Positions 19,116 to 29,585 of a DNA stretch of 48,655 bases are shown one piece after another; position 1 is the stretch's first letter, and each line of letters opens with the position of its first letter. The notes under the pieces were generated by a model that was not told the origin of the DNA, searched no databases, and worked only from the letters and a program-made list of their open reading frames with translations. The stretch comes from an uncultured Pseudomonadota bacterium (GTDB taxonomy: Bacteria; Pseudomonadota; Gammaproteobacteria; Xanthomonadales; Wenzhouxiangellaceae). Position numbers and translations under genes: made by a program. Where the stretch lies: positions 1-48,655 of the forward strand of contig CAKZPB010000118.1 of NCBI GenBank assembly GCA_937138395.1, read 5' to 3'.

Positions 19116-19294
19116 GACGATTCGATTTCCATAACGCAAGCCTAGGCAATGGCTGCAGCAAAGTCGATCCACAAATGGCTTGCCTGGCATTGCGAATTTG
19201 CCTATGCTGTGCCTACAGCTTTTTCCTACATCCGGGCAACAGGCTGGTTTGGTTTATCTGACAATCACGTCTGGCAATCACGGAAACCACCCCT

Positions 19295-19723
19295 ATGGAC
19301 ATCAAACAACTTCTCGAGATCGGCGCGCAGGCCTTTCTTTCTTCGCTGGATAAGAACGAGGCTTCCGGCCTGTCGCTGGGTGGAGTCGCCGAAGCCCTTG
19401 CCCAATTGATGCCCGGTGAAGGCAAGAATCTGGACCTGGGCGCACTGATCGGACAGATGGATACCGGCGGCCTGGCCTCGATCGCACAGTCCTGGCTCAG
19501 CAACGGCGGCAATCATTCGGTCGATGCCGGGCAAGTCTTGTCATTGTTTGGACAACACAAGATCAAAGGCTTTGCCGACCAACTGGGCATTGGCGAAACC
19601 AGCGCCATTTCCGGACTGCAAGCAGCACTACCCAACATGGTCGATCAGGCGTCAAGCGACGGCACGCTGGATTCAATCGGCGGTATGGCCGGAATGCTGG
19701 CAGGCAAGTTGTTCGGAAAATAG
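19295..19723 (+). CDS. YidB-like DUF937 protein
   Basis: This is a 142-residue soluble helical protein with a YidB/DUF937 pattern: Gly- and Leu-rich repeats (LGALIGQMDTGGLASIAQSWLSNGGN, VLSLFGQHKIKGFADQLGI) and a C-terminal GGMAGMLAGKLFGK. GGAA lies ten bases before the ATG. Function is not established; YidB homologues are usually single genes near the origin or near comM. It reads away from comM and converges with the membrane protein gene at 19731. Confidence 0.8.
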   Translation: MDIKQLLEIGAQAFLSSLDKNEASGLSLGGVAEALAQLMPGEGKNLDLGALIGQMDTGGLASIAQSWLSNGGNHSVDAGQVLSLFGQHKIKGFADQLGIGETSAISGLQAALPNMVDQASSDGTLDSIGGMAGMLAGKLFGK

Positions 19724-19730
19724 TCGCGCG

Positions 19731-20966
19731 TCATTCTTCGGGCTGAAGATAGCTCGACGCAATGCTTTCCATACGCTGACGCTGCTTTTCGTCCAATTCC
19801 GAAGTCATCAGCTGTTGATACCAGTCTTTGGCCTGTTTGCGACACGCTCCACTCGATTCCTGCAGCGCCTCACAGCCCAGCAAGCGCAGTTCGTTGCACT
19901 GCCGCGAAGTCGGAAAATGATGCAGATAACTGTCGATCAGCCGATGCAGTGTTTTCGGTTGTTCGTATCTTGCCGCCGACTGAATCAACTCGACCATCAC
20001 GGACGGCCGATCCAGCGCGAACCGCTGGTCGATCTGCAGTAATTCGGCGGCTCGATCCAGCGCAGCCTGCGGTTGCTCGAAGGCTTCGAGCAAGGCGGCT
20101 ACGTGCAGTTTGCCGTGCGCCATTTGTGTGGCTTGATCATCACCGCGATCGAGCGAATCGGCCAGTACACGATGCATTTCGATCGAGCCTCCGTCCTGCT
20201 GAATGGTCACCCACAAGCGATCCGGATCGCGAGTGAAGCGCTCCGGCGGCACTTCCGCCAGCGCCTCATCATCGGGCGCCAGCGTCAGTTCATTGCGGTG
20301 TTCGAACAGCGTGCAGCCGGCCAGATAAAACCAGGCAATCAGGGCCCAGGCCCAGTAGACCAGCAGCAGGAGGTTCTGGACCGGCAACGGCATCGCCAGC
20401 GTGGACGCCAGCGCATCGAGAGTCAGGTAGGTCAGCGTCAGGCCGACCAGCAGTCCACACAGCCGTCCGTAGTCCGCGAAACCCAGTGTCTCGATGATGC
20501 GTTTGGCGGCCACGGGGTCGAACGAGTCCAACAAGCTGTTGCGCAAGGTCAGCAGCAGTGTTGCGGCAGGCACCAATGCGGCCAACGTGACTGCAGACAA
20601 CGCGGCGCCGAGAACACCAAAATAGCCCCAGCACAATGCAAATAACAGCGCACACAGCAGCCACAGGCCGATATGCCGCAGGGCAAGCCCATCGGGCGAG
20701 GTTGTGAATCGATGGCCGAAGCGGAAAGTTCCACCTTCTGATGCGGTCAGCAAAATTTCACTGGCATTGCGAAACAGCATGACCCAGATCAACAGCGTGA
20801 ACGGCAGAATGACAATCAGGCCGATACTACCGGTCAATACTGAACGAAGGGCTTCGAGTGCGAATCCGGCCAATGCAATGATGATCAGGCCATCCACAGC
20901 GGGGCGCCTGAGCGGAAAGCCGAGTGCGTGAGTCAGCCCGGGGCCGGTTCCGGTCGAAGAAGACAC
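19731..20966 (-). CDS. Membrane protein with helical TPR-like C-terminus, unknown function
   Basis: This is a 411-residue protein starting with GTG nine bases after the sufT stop. The first ~225 residues hold about five or six membrane helices with the look of a DUF4013-type protein. The last ~185 residues are soluble and alpha-helical (AHGKLHVAALLEAFEQPQAALDRAAELLQ, ASRYEQPKTLHRLIDSYLHHFPTS) and resemble TPR-like helical repeats. No catalytic motif was recognised. Tight spacing to sufT suggests co-transcription. A role as a membrane-bound scaffold is only a guess. Confidence 0.7.
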   Translation of the reverse strand: MSSSTGTGPGLTHALGFPLRRPAVDGLIIIALAGFALEALRSVLTGSIGLIVILPFTLLIWVMLFRNASEILLTASEGGTFRFGHRFTTSPDGLALRHIGLWLLCALLFALCWGYFGVLGAALSAVTLAALVPAATLLLTLRNSLLDSFDPVAAKRIIETLGFADYGRLCGLLVGLTLTYLTLDALASTLAMPLPVQNLLLLVYWAWALIAWFYLAGCTLFEHRNELTLAPDDEALAEVPPERFTRDPDRLWVTIQQDGGSIEMHRVLADSLDRGDDQATQMAHGKLHVAALLEAFEQPQAALDRAAELLQIDQRFALDRPSVMVELIQSAARYEQPKTLHRLIDSYLHHFPTSRQCNELRLLGCEALQESSGACRKQAKDWYQQLMTSELDEKQRQRMESIASSYLQPEE

Positions 20967-20975
20967 GCAGCGACG

Positions 20976-21533
20976 CTAGAACATGCCGGTATCAAGCCGC
21001 GCCGACTCCGACATCATGTGCTGGTTCCAGGGCGGATCGAACGTCAGTTCGACGTTGACTTCTTCAATCGTGGGAATCAACAGCAACCGGCTGCGCACGT
21101 CGTCGACCAGGAAATCACCCATGCCGCAGCCGGGCGCAGTCAGCGTCATGGCAATATCCACGCTGCGCGACTCTGCATCCTGTTCCTGACGCCGGATATC
21201 ACATTCGTAGATCAGGCCCAAATCGACAATATTGATCGGGATTTCCGGGTCATAACAGGTTTTGAGCTGATGCAGCACCAGGTCTTCGATGTCCTCATCG
21301 GTGGCGTTGTCTGGCAGTTGTGGAAGCGGTGGCGGTTCACGGCCAATTGCATCGGCATCCTGTCCGGCCAGCCGAAATAAACGGCCATCGATATAAATGG
21401 TAAAACTGCCGCCGAGCGCCTGCGTCAGATAACCGGTCGTACCGGCGGGTAATTGCACGACCTGGCCATCCGGTACCAGCACCACTTGGCTGTCGCGCTC
21501 GAACTTGACCGGTGCATAAGACTGACTGAACAT
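20976..21533 (-). CDS. sufT: SufT-type Fe-S cluster assembly protein
   Basis: This is a 185-residue protein. The C-terminal two-thirds is a DUF59/MIP18 domain with DLVLHQLKTCYDPEIPINIVDLGLIY and the strictly conserved LTAPGCGMGDFL, whose Cys is essential in the family. An N-terminal extension of ~75 residues (VPDGQVVQLPAGTTGYLTQALGGSFTIYI) is typical of the annotated SufT. These proteins help mature Fe-S clusters. No other suf gene is present here, so the gene stands apart from the sufBCDS cluster. Confidence 0.9.
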   Translation of the reverse strand: MFSQSYAPVKFERDSQVVLVPDGQVVQLPAGTTGYLTQALGGSFTIYIDGRLFRLAGQDADAIGREPPPLPQLPDNATDEDIEDLVLHQLKTCYDPEIPINIVDLGLIYECDIRRQEQDAESRSVDIAMTLTAPGCGMGDFLVDDVRSRLLLIPTIEEVNVELTFDPPWNQHMMSESARLDTGMF

Positions 21534-21639
21534 GTTGAACCAATAACCCTGAATTTCAAATCGTTGTCAAACAGGACTAATATTGTACGATTTGCCTGGA
21601 ACAGAATGTGACCAGAACCGGTTTCGTCCGATCCGTTCG

Positions 21640-23589
21640 TTATTCATTATTCAGGCCCAGCGCGCGCTCGGCCGCCTGACGGGTCAAGGAGTGATAGCCG
21701 GGACGTGCGCGTTGATACACTTCGATCGCCCAGGGTTTACTCCATTCCGAGTCGGCTAACGCCTGATATAGCGGGCGGATGAATTTGTTGCGGCCGACCT
21801 CAAGCAGAAAACGCTCCAGTCGATCAATGCCGGGCTGATATCGGGTTTCGATCGAGCGCATCAGCCATATAAACAGAATTTCAGCATTCTCCGACTGCGT
21901 CAATCGATAGGCCGCGTCCAGTTCAACCATCCGGTCGACATCCACCTGGCCATCAAGGCCCTGCAGAAAATGCCGCCATTGGCTGACAATCCAATCATCG
22001 GTCGGGATCTGGTCGAGTCCAATTTCACCATTCAGCCAGCGCTGACGGGTCTGGTCGATCTGATCGAACGCATCCGAATCCGGCAGCACCGCAAACGCCG
22101 GCAGACCGGGCTCGAAGACCCATTCCCGCACTTCATCCATGCTGGCCAGGTCCGGTATGGCGTTGATCAGATGCTGCTCCAGATAGCGCAGAAAATCTTC
22201 CGTGCCAATCGACTGAAATGCGAAATCATCGAAATACTGCCGAAGAAATGAATCGAACGCTTCCCGACCGTAGCGGGATTCCAGCCATTCCACAAACAGC
22301 CGACCCTTGTCGTAAGGAATACCGATAAAAGCAAGCTCAGGGTCTCGATTGGACAGGTCACGTGCCAGCAGCTGATCTTCGGGTGGCAGTGTCTTCAACT
22401 CATCGACCAGGCCCAGATAATCCAGCATGGCCTGCATTCGTCGACGCTCTTCGCCATACAACGCCTCCATGATGCGAGCTTCGAAGTAGGTCGTGAAGCC
22501 TTCATTCAGCCACAGTTCGCGCCAGCTTTGGTTTGTGACCAGATTACCGGACCATGAGTGCGCAAGTTCATGGGCAATCAGGTCAGTCAGACTGCCGTCG
22601 CCAGCAATCACGGTCGGCGTGATGAACGACAGGCGCGGGTTTTCCATGCCACCAAATGGAAAGCTGGCCGGCAGAATCAACAGATCATAACGGTCCCAGC
22701 GATATTCGCCATACAGCTGCTCACCAATGGTCATCATGCGTTCCAGATCGGCAAACTCTGCGGCGGCAGCGGTCAGCAGCTCAGGCTCTGCATAGACGCC
22801 GGAGCGAGGACCGGTTGCTTCAAATTCAAGCGCACCAACGGCAATTGCCATCAAATAGGACGGGATCGGCTGCGGCATGCTAAATCGATAGTCGCCTGCC
22901 GGCTGTTGTTCGACCGGGTTGCCGCCTGCCCCCATCAATGCAAGCAGGTTCTGCGGCACGCGCAGCCGCGCGTCAAAGGTATAGCGAACGGCCGGTGTAT
23001 CTTGAAGTGGCACCCAGGTCCGGGCATAGGTAGGCTGCGATTGTGAAAACAGAAACGGCGCTCCGCTGCTGGTTTGACCAGCATCGAGCCACTGCAAACC
23101 AAACGCTTCGGGCGAACTGGCGTAGTCGATGCGGACCTGCTCGACCGAATTCGGCAGCGCAATAATCAGCGGCTGGCCCAGATAGTCGCGGGACCCGCCC
23201 TGCGGGTCCTGTGCGGCGGCGCCGAGTCGCCAAGACAGCGGCCGGAGCTGACCATCCGGCAAGACCTGATTGACATCCCGAATATCCAGCTGCCAGGTAT
23301 CGAGCACGAGGCGCTGCTGATCAAGCTGGACGTCGGCATTCGCTCGCTCCAGCGATAGCGTCACGAACCCGGCCAGCACCTCGCGTGAAAAGTCCGTTTC
23401 CAGATCCAGGCTCATGTGCACAACGCGCACGACATCATAGTTGGCAAAGCTGTGCGGATCCGGTCCTGTCGCTATGCCTAATTCAGCATCGTCATCGGCA
23501 TTCATGCAGGCGGTTAAACTGAAAACGCTGATCAATAGGATCAGCGTTGGGTGCAGCCTGTTGGTCAATCGATGGCCAGTAATCATCAA
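21640..23589 (-). CDS. M1-family metallopeptidase lipoprotein
   Basis: This is a 649-residue aminopeptidase of the leukotriene A4 hydrolase type (peptidase family M1). A signal sequence ends in the lipobox LTAC (Cys28), so it should be tethered to a membrane on the periplasmic side. The exopeptidase motif GGMEN lies at 313-317. The zinc site HELAH at 340-344 is followed exactly 18 residues later by Glu363 (LNEGF). The C-terminal ~140 residues match the helical LTA4H C-domain (RSIETRYQPGIDRLERFLLEVGRNKFIRPLY). The start at 23589 (or 23586) is four bases after the bacterioferritin stop, implying one transcript. Confidence 0.92.
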   Translation of the reverse strand: MMITGHRLTNRLHPTLILLISVFSLTACMNADDDAELGIATGPDPHSFANYDVVRVVHMSLDLETDFSREVLAGFVTLSLERANADVQLDQQRLVLDTWQLDIRDVNQVLPDGQLRPLSWRLGAAAQDPQGGSRDYLGQPLIIALPNSVEQVRIDYASSPEAFGLQWLDAGQTSSGAPFLFSQSQPTYARTWVPLQDTPAVRYTFDARLRVPQNLLALMGAGGNPVEQQPAGDYRFSMPQPIPSYLMAIAVGALEFEATGPRSGVYAEPELLTAAAAEFADLERMMTIGEQLYGEYRWDRYDLLILPASFPFGGMENPRLSFITPTVIAGDGSLTDLIAHELAHSWSGNLVTNQSWRELWLNEGFTTYFEARIMEALYGEERRRMQAMLDYLGLVDELKTLPPEDQLLARDLSNRDPELAFIGIPYDKGRLFVEWLESRYGREAFDSFLRQYFDDFAFQSIGTEDFLRYLEQHLINAIPDLASMDEVREWVFEPGLPAFAVLPDSDAFDQIDQTRQRWLNGEIGLDQIPTDDWIVSQWRHFLQGLDGQVDVDRMVELDAAYRLTQSENAEILFIWLMRSIETRYQPGIDRLERFLLEVGRNKFIRPLYQALADSEWSKPWAIEVYQRARPGYHSLTRQAAERALGLNNE

Positions 23590-23593
23590 TTCG

Positions 23594-24070
23594 TCAATTC
23601 GGTTTTTTCATCTGTGACTGCAGGTAATTCTGTTCGCCGACCTTATGCAGCAGATCCAGCTGCGTTTCCAGCCAGTCCACGTGATCTTCTTCGTCGCTGA
23701 GAATCTTCTCGAATAGATCGCGCGATACATAATCACGTACCTGCTCACAGTATTCGATAGCGTCACGCAGATCCGGAATGGCCTGATGCTCCAGCGCCAG
23801 ATCGCATTCCAGCAGTTCTTTTACCGTTTCGCCGATACGCAGCTTGCCCAGGTCCTGCAGGTTCGGCAGGCCCTGAAGAAACAGAATTCGCTGAACCAGT
23901 TCATCGGCGTGCTGCATCTCCTCGATGGATTCCTGGTACTCCTTGGCACCCAGCGTCTCGAAGCCCCAGTCATCAAGCATCCGTGCGTGCAGAAAATACT
24001 GGTTGATCGCGATCAATTCGTTTTTCAACACTTTGTTTAAAAATGAAATTACTTCGGTGTCGCCTTTCAT
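23594..24070 (-). CDS. bfr: Bacterioferritin
   Basis: This is a 158-residue heme-type ferritin that stores iron in a 24-mer shell. All ferroxidase ligands are visible at canonical numbering: Glu18, Glu51, His54, Glu94, Glu127 and His130. Met52, the heme ligand at the dimer interface, is present too. The start at 24070 has AGGA six bases upstream; the frame continues 13 codons upstream without support. It is followed almost directly by the M1 peptidase gene. A partial Fur-like string lies upstream (see the next interval). Confidence 0.95.
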   Translation of the reverse strand: MKGDTEVISFLNKVLKNELIAINQYFLHARMLDDWGFETLGAKEYQESIEEMQHADELVQRILFLQGLPNLQDLGKLRIGETVKELLECDLALEHQAIPDLRDAIEYCEQVRDYVSRDLFEKILSDEEDHVDWLETQLDLLHKVGEQNYLQSQMKKPN

Positions 24071-24400
24071 GCGCAGTCCTGTTGCAAACGTGAGTAAGAC
24101 CATCAGCATACCGCAGAAATAAAATCAGCAGCGGAATGAGAATCTTTACCGCAAACCAACGATTAACCGCAGATTATGCAGGTGAATGCAGCGTCAGAAA
24201 ATCGTGAATTTGTTGATGACCGTTGCTATCTGCAGGCAGGCCAGGTATGCACTTTCTGGAATATAAAATCCGGCTGCGCCATAAACCTTCGAGATTGAAC
24301 CATGTGCTGAACAGACTGTGCTCAATTTCTCAATGCGCTGCATTTTTTCAAAATGAAATCTGCGTTAATCAGCGGGTTAAAGCAGGTTTGTTCAGTCTCG
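24071..24400. other. Interval between bfr and glnK
   Basis: About 330 bases without a supported gene. It should hold the bfr promoter and leader. GAATGAGAATC at 24134-24144 resembles half of a Fur box, a weak match only. Most of the rest (24147-24378) is the MITE-like inverted-repeat element described separately. It also carries the 3' trailer of glnK, with no convincing terminator. Confidence 0.4.
24147..24378. repeat. MITE-like element, copy 1
   Basis: An intergenic segment with imperfect inverted ends. The left end reads AACCGCAGATTATGCAGG (24165-24182). The right end, read from the other strand from 24378, is AACCCGCTGATTAACGCAGA. The left flank TTTACCGC (24146-24153) recurs at copy 2 (30480-30617). 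All four ends fit a loose pattern AACCGC-GATTA-CGCAGATT. No transposase or target duplication is seen. Boundaries are approximate. Confidence 0.45.
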
Positions 24401-24772
<372 letters not shown>

Positions 24773-24820
24773 TTAGCACTCGATTGACTACAATAGGCGA
24801 TCGGAACACAACATAATCAA

Positions 24821-25066
24821 ATGATGCGACTTGACCTGAACACAATCGACGATATTACGCGCAAACTGACCGAGGCCGTGCCGCGTGAGCTCAAGAACGC
24901 GGGTGAGGACCTCCAGGGTCGTTTTCGCGCGGTACTGGAATCACAGTTGGCAAAAATGGACCTTGTCACGCGCGAAGAGTTCGAAATTCAGAAACGCGTG
25001 CTTGAGCGCTCTCGCGAAAAACTGGAACAGCTAGAAGCACGCCTGGACGCCGAGGATGCATCCTGA
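24821..25066 (+). CDS. ubiK: Ubiquinone biosynthesis accessory factor UbiK (YqiC family)
   Basis: This is an 81-residue helical protein: an N-terminal amphipathic helix followed by a long C-terminal coiled coil (REEFEIQKRVLERSREKLEQLEARL), the BMFP/YqiC pattern. UbiK binds UbiJ and membrane lipids and is needed for efficient aerobic ubiquinone synthesis. Two adjacent ATG codons (24821, 24824) are possible starts and the ribosome site is weak. It diverges from glnK across 81 bases; comM, its common neighbour elsewhere, is about 5.7 kb away here. Confidence 0.88.
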   Translation: MMRLDLNTIDDITRKLTEAVPRELKNAGEDLQGRFRAVLESQLAKMDLVTREEFEIQKRVLERSREKLEQLEARLDAEDAS

Positions 25067-25155
25067 TCATCATTCTTATCCCCCGGATCGCCTGATGACA
25101 CACACGATTGCCACCCTGCGCCATCCGGGCCCTGACTCATGAATGTATCCAAACC

Positions 25156-26046
25156 ATGCCACTGATCGATAGCAGCCCAATCCGGCAGGATACCGAAGCC
25201 CTGCGGCAGCGCGCCGACCAGGACGGTTACTTGCTGTTCCGCGGCTTGCTTCCTGCCAATGATGTGATCGATACGCGAGAACAAGTGCTCGACTGCTGCG
25301 AGCGACACCGCTTCTTCTCGAGCCCGATTGTGCACGACGATGGCACAATGGACCTTGACCGGCTGCGCGCCTACTACGAAGAAGCCTATCGTTTGCGAAG
25401 TGTGCATGCGCTGCCGAAACACGCGGCCATTGTTGACGTCTACACCCGACTGTTTGGCCGCAAGGCTGTGCCGCATGCCAGGACCGTGCTGCGAACGATG
25501 CCATACGGAACCCGTCAGGTCTGGCCGGTTCACCAGGACTATCTGAATGTAGGCACACACAATGAGGTCTGGAATTCATGGATGCCGGTGGGCGACTGCC
25601 CGAGCGATCTGGGTGCAATCTGGATGCTGCCAGGCTCACATCGACTCGGTGTTCGCGGCAATCATCTGCTCGACGAGAAAGAACTGTTCTTCGAAGCGAC
25701 CGGCGATCTATTCAACCACCCGCCGGCTGGTTTTCACTGGCAGACGGATGATCTGAATACCGGCGATGTCATCATGTTCAATTCGCTGACCTTCCATCGA
25801 GGCGGTCCGAATCAGCGTCCAGATGAATTCCGAATCTCGATCGATAATTGCATCCAGCCCATCGATACCGACTTTATTGCCGGCGCTTTCGAGCTGCATA
25901 CCGGTGATTTTGGCAAGTTCAATCAAGGCGTTGGCTGGGATCAGATCTATGAAGAATGGCCCGAGGCCGACCCGCTCAAGTATTATTGGCAACAGCTGGA
26001 TCTGAATTTCGCCGATTCGATTGCGGTTGAATTCGAAAATGCCTGA
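25156..26046 (+). CDS. Phytanoyl-CoA dioxygenase (PhyH) family protein
   Basis: This is a 296-residue non-heme Fe(II)/2-oxoglutarate oxygenase. The metal triad is visible as His126 and Asp128 (VHQDYLN) plus His214 (TFHRGGPN), with Arg226 placed to bind 2-oxoglutarate. The opening DQDGYLLFRGLLP is typical of PhyH. The substrate cannot be read from sequence: bacterial members hydroxylate small molecules and secondary metabolites. The ATG at 25156 is preferred to a TTG at 25108. The neighbours give no pathway context. Confidence 0.88.
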   Translation: MPLIDSSPIRQDTEALRQRADQDGYLLFRGLLPANDVIDTREQVLDCCERHRFFSSPIVHDDGTMDLDRLRAYYEEAYRLRSVHALPKHAAIVDVYTRLFGRKAVPHARTVLRTMPYGTRQVWPVHQDYLNVGTHNEVWNSWMPVGDCPSDLGAIWMLPGSHRLGVRGNHLLDEKELFFEATGDLFNHPPAGFHWQTDDLNTGDVIMFNSLTFHRGGPNQRPDEFRISIDNCIQPIDTDFIAGAFELHTGDFGKFNQGVGWDQIYEEWPEADPLKYYWQQLDLNFADSIAVEFENA

Positions 26047-26181
26047 TTCAAAGCGCATGCCATAAGTCACGGCTGATAAACAGGACTTCCGGCTCTGGAT
26101 TTTTTCCGCCGGATTCACCAAACTGAACGCTGAAACAACGACTCGGTGCGCAACAGCCGCATTGTTCTCTGGGAGGGAAGC

Positions 26182-26853
26182 ATGAAACATTTGATTACGG
26201 GTTTGATTCTGGCGTTCTTGTTGGCAGGTTGTAATATCAACTCCAGCGTCGGTGTCACCGACGGCTCGACCCATGACGGCGATCTTTCAACGATCAATGG
26301 TAGCGTTCGGGTTGGCGTTGGGAGTCGCTTGAACGGCAATGCCGAGACCGTCAATGGCTCGGTGCGAATTGGTGATCAGGCCACACTCGAAGATGCCGAG
26401 ACCGTCAACGGCAGCATCAGCATCGGCAATGACGTGGTCCTTCAAAACGCCGATGCAATCAACGGTTCAATCAGCACAGGCACGGGCGTATCAGCCAGCG
26501 GTTCGCTGGACACCGTCAACGGCAAGATCGAAGTGGGCGCAGGCTCGGTCATCGAGAAAGGCCTCTACAGCGTGAACGGATCAATTATTGTCAACGGTGC
26601 AGAGGTTGGCCGGATCAGCACTGTGACTGGCAATATCACGCTACAGCCGAATAGCCGCGTGAATGGGGAAGTTCTTGTTGAACAGAACAGAGGCTTTGGA
26701 GGTGACCGCGATGGAACCGTTGAAGTCACGATTGGCGCCAACAGCACTGTTGTGGGGCCGCTCCGCTTCGAACGCGATGTCATTCTGCGGATTCATGAAT
26801 CTGCCACGGTTGGCGAAATTATCGGTGCTGAACCGACGTATTTCAACGACTAA
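26182..26853 (+). CDS. Repeat-built lipoprotein (NGS-type beta-solenoid)
   Basis: This is a 223-residue lipoprotein with lipobox LLAGC (Cys17) and a strong ribosome site GGGAGG before the ATG at 26182. The mature chain is almost entirely a short repeat, [IV]-NG-[SK]-[VI]-x-[IV]-G, with the NG positions near residues 39, 58, 76, 94, 113, 132 and 149, a spacing of 17-19 residues. That period suggests a right-handed beta-solenoid with one rung per repeat, related in style to bactofilins and polymer-forming proteins. The last ~60 residues are a different, charged cap (ANSTVVGPLRFERDVILRIHESATVGEI). Function unknown. Confidence 0.8.
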   Translation: MKHLITGLILAFLLAGCNINSSVGVTDGSTHDGDLSTINGSVRVGVGSRLNGNAETVNGSVRIGDQATLEDAETVNGSISIGNDVVLQNADAINGSISTGTGVSASGSLDTVNGKIEVGAGSVIEKGLYSVNGSIIVNGAEVGRISTVTGNITLQPNSRVNGEVLVEQNRGFGGDRDGTVEVTIGANSTVVGPLRFERDVILRIHESATVGEIIGAEPTYFND

Positions 26854-26873
26854 CTGAAGTACTACATGTCATC

Positions 26874-26898
26874 GGCTGGCAGACTCGATCTGCCAGCC
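26874..26898. terminator. Bidirectional stem-loop between convergent genes
   Basis: GGCTGGCAG (26874-26882) and CTGCCAGCC (26890-26898) form a perfect 9-bp stem with a 7-base loop. It lies between the ends of two convergent lipoprotein genes (stops at 26853 and 26924). There is no T run on either side, so it may act as an mRNA 3'-end stabiliser or a weak terminator for both. Confidence 0.5.
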
Positions 26899-26923
26899 AA
26901 TCGATCATCATCAACTAGCCCGC

Positions 26924-27331
26924 TCAGTCATAGCGGGTGCCTTCATGTTCAACCCAACCGCCGCCACCGGGCTCGCTTGGATCATTATGCGTGCCTGAGA
27001 CGAAACCACCGCGGGCATCCCACTCGTACAGGCCCTGAAAGGCGACCTGATCGCCGCGTTCAACGGGTATCCGCTCCGAGTTATCAAGAGAATGACGGAC
27101 GGTCAACAGTATTTCTTCATTCAGCCGAACGACAAAGCGCTGAAAATTACCGCCAATGGCCTCGTCGCCCAGCAATTGAGTGACCGGACCCGAACCGCTG
27201 ACCCAGATTCCAGTTCGGCCCTCGACAAAGCTTGCAATCAAGCGCTCGTTCGAAAGGTCGCTGGTATCACCACCGCAGCCGGGCAGCCAAAGTGCCGATA
27301 GCAGTAATAAAATCAGAGTAATAATGCGCAT
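26924..27331 (-). CDS. DUF3465 lipoprotein
   Basis: This is a 135-residue small lipoprotein. A signal sequence ends in the lipobox LPGC. The rest fits DUF3465, an OB-fold-like domain: VSGSGPVTQLLGDE, HSLDNSERIPVERGDQVAFQGLYEWDARGGFVSGTHNDP and the terminal GGWVEHEGTRYD with its conserved Trp, His and Tyr. Its role is unknown, although the strongly conserved HxDP and GGW motifs suggest a binding surface. It reads towards atpC from a separate transcript, convergent with the solenoid lipoprotein. Confidence 0.85.
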   Translation of the reverse strand: MRIITLILLLLSALWLPGCGGDTSDLSNERLIASFVEGRTGIWVSGSGPVTQLLGDEAIGGNFQRFVVRLNEEILLTVRHSLDNSERIPVERGDQVAFQGLYEWDARGGFVSGTHNDPSEPGGGGWVEHEGTRYD

Positions 27332-27465
27332 TGCATCACCTTAATGAAACGATCTCCCAAGCTTATACCAGATCAGTAACGCAAGGCAACTGTAGGACAT
27401 CAGTCAACAGTCCATCACAACAGCGTGCAATGGGCTGAACGCAAGACGACGAGTGAATTGGAGAC

Positions 27466-27483
27466 GGCGCTGAGCTCAGCGCC
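27466..27483 (-). terminator. 18-base perfect palindrome after atpC
   Basis: GGCGCTGAGCTCAGCGCC is fully self-complementary and lies 13 bases past the atpC stop, placed to end the ATP synthase operon transcript. There is no T run on the minus strand after it, so it is either a stabilising 3' hairpin or part of a factor-dependent terminator. Confidence 0.45.
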
Positions 27484-27495
27484 CGGGGCGGGCTG

Positions 27496-27921
27496 TTAGC
27501 GCTTGAGATTCTTGCGCAAGCGCTCCAACGCTGCCAACTGAGCCACGGCTTCGGCCAACCGGGCCTGCGCTTCGGCTACTTCCATATCGGCGGTTCGGTC
27601 CGACAAGGCGCGCTCGGCCTCTTCTTTGGCACGAACGGCAGCCGCTTCGTCCAGATCATCAGCACGCGCGGCCGTATCGGCCAGCACCGTGACCACGTGC
27701 GGCTGTACTTCGAGCATGCCGCCGGACACGTAATAGAATTCTTCGCCGCCTTCGGGCAGCATGACACGAACTTGACCGGGCTTGATCCGGGTCAGTAGCG
27801 GTGCATGACGCGGTGCAATACCCAGCTCACCTTCCTCGCCCGTAATGACCACCATAGCGGCCGTTCCGGAAAAAATCTCCGCCTCGGCGCTGACGATATC
27901 GCAATGAATGGTTGATGCCAT
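27496..27921 (-). CDS. atpC: ATP synthase F1 epsilon subunit
   Basis: This is a 141-residue epsilon subunit of the central stalk. The N-terminal beta-sandwich ([45 protein letters not shown]) is followed by a C-terminal pair of helices rich in Ala, Glu and Arg that can brake ATP hydrolysis. Last gene of the operon. It is set 187 bases after atpD, a gap occupied by structured repeat A, and it is needed at one copy per enzyme. The ribosome site is weak. Confidence 0.95.
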   Translation of the reverse strand: MASTIHCDIVSAEAEIFSGTAAMVVITGEEGELGIAPRHAPLLTRIKPGQVRVMLPEGGEEFYYVSGGMLEVQPHVVTVLADTAARADDLDEAAAVRAKEEAERALSDRTADMEVAEAQARLAEAVAQLAALERLRKNLKR

Positions 27922-27986
27922 GTGTATATTTACCCAATCAAATTCTGTGAGTGCAAATCAAAAGCTAGCAAAAAAATGCGGCCGGT

Positions 27987-29509
<1,523 letters not shown>

Positions 29510-29585
29510 TCAACTGTTGGTTGGCTTCGATCAATTCTGAAGCCTTCGTTTACGTTCATTAAATATTGCTCGTCCGCGGTCTAGG

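Noticed and set aside
24134-24144. Fur box upstream of bfr
   Set aside because: Only one half resembles the consensus and no second half follows at the expected spacing, so it is noted in the interval but not called as a site.
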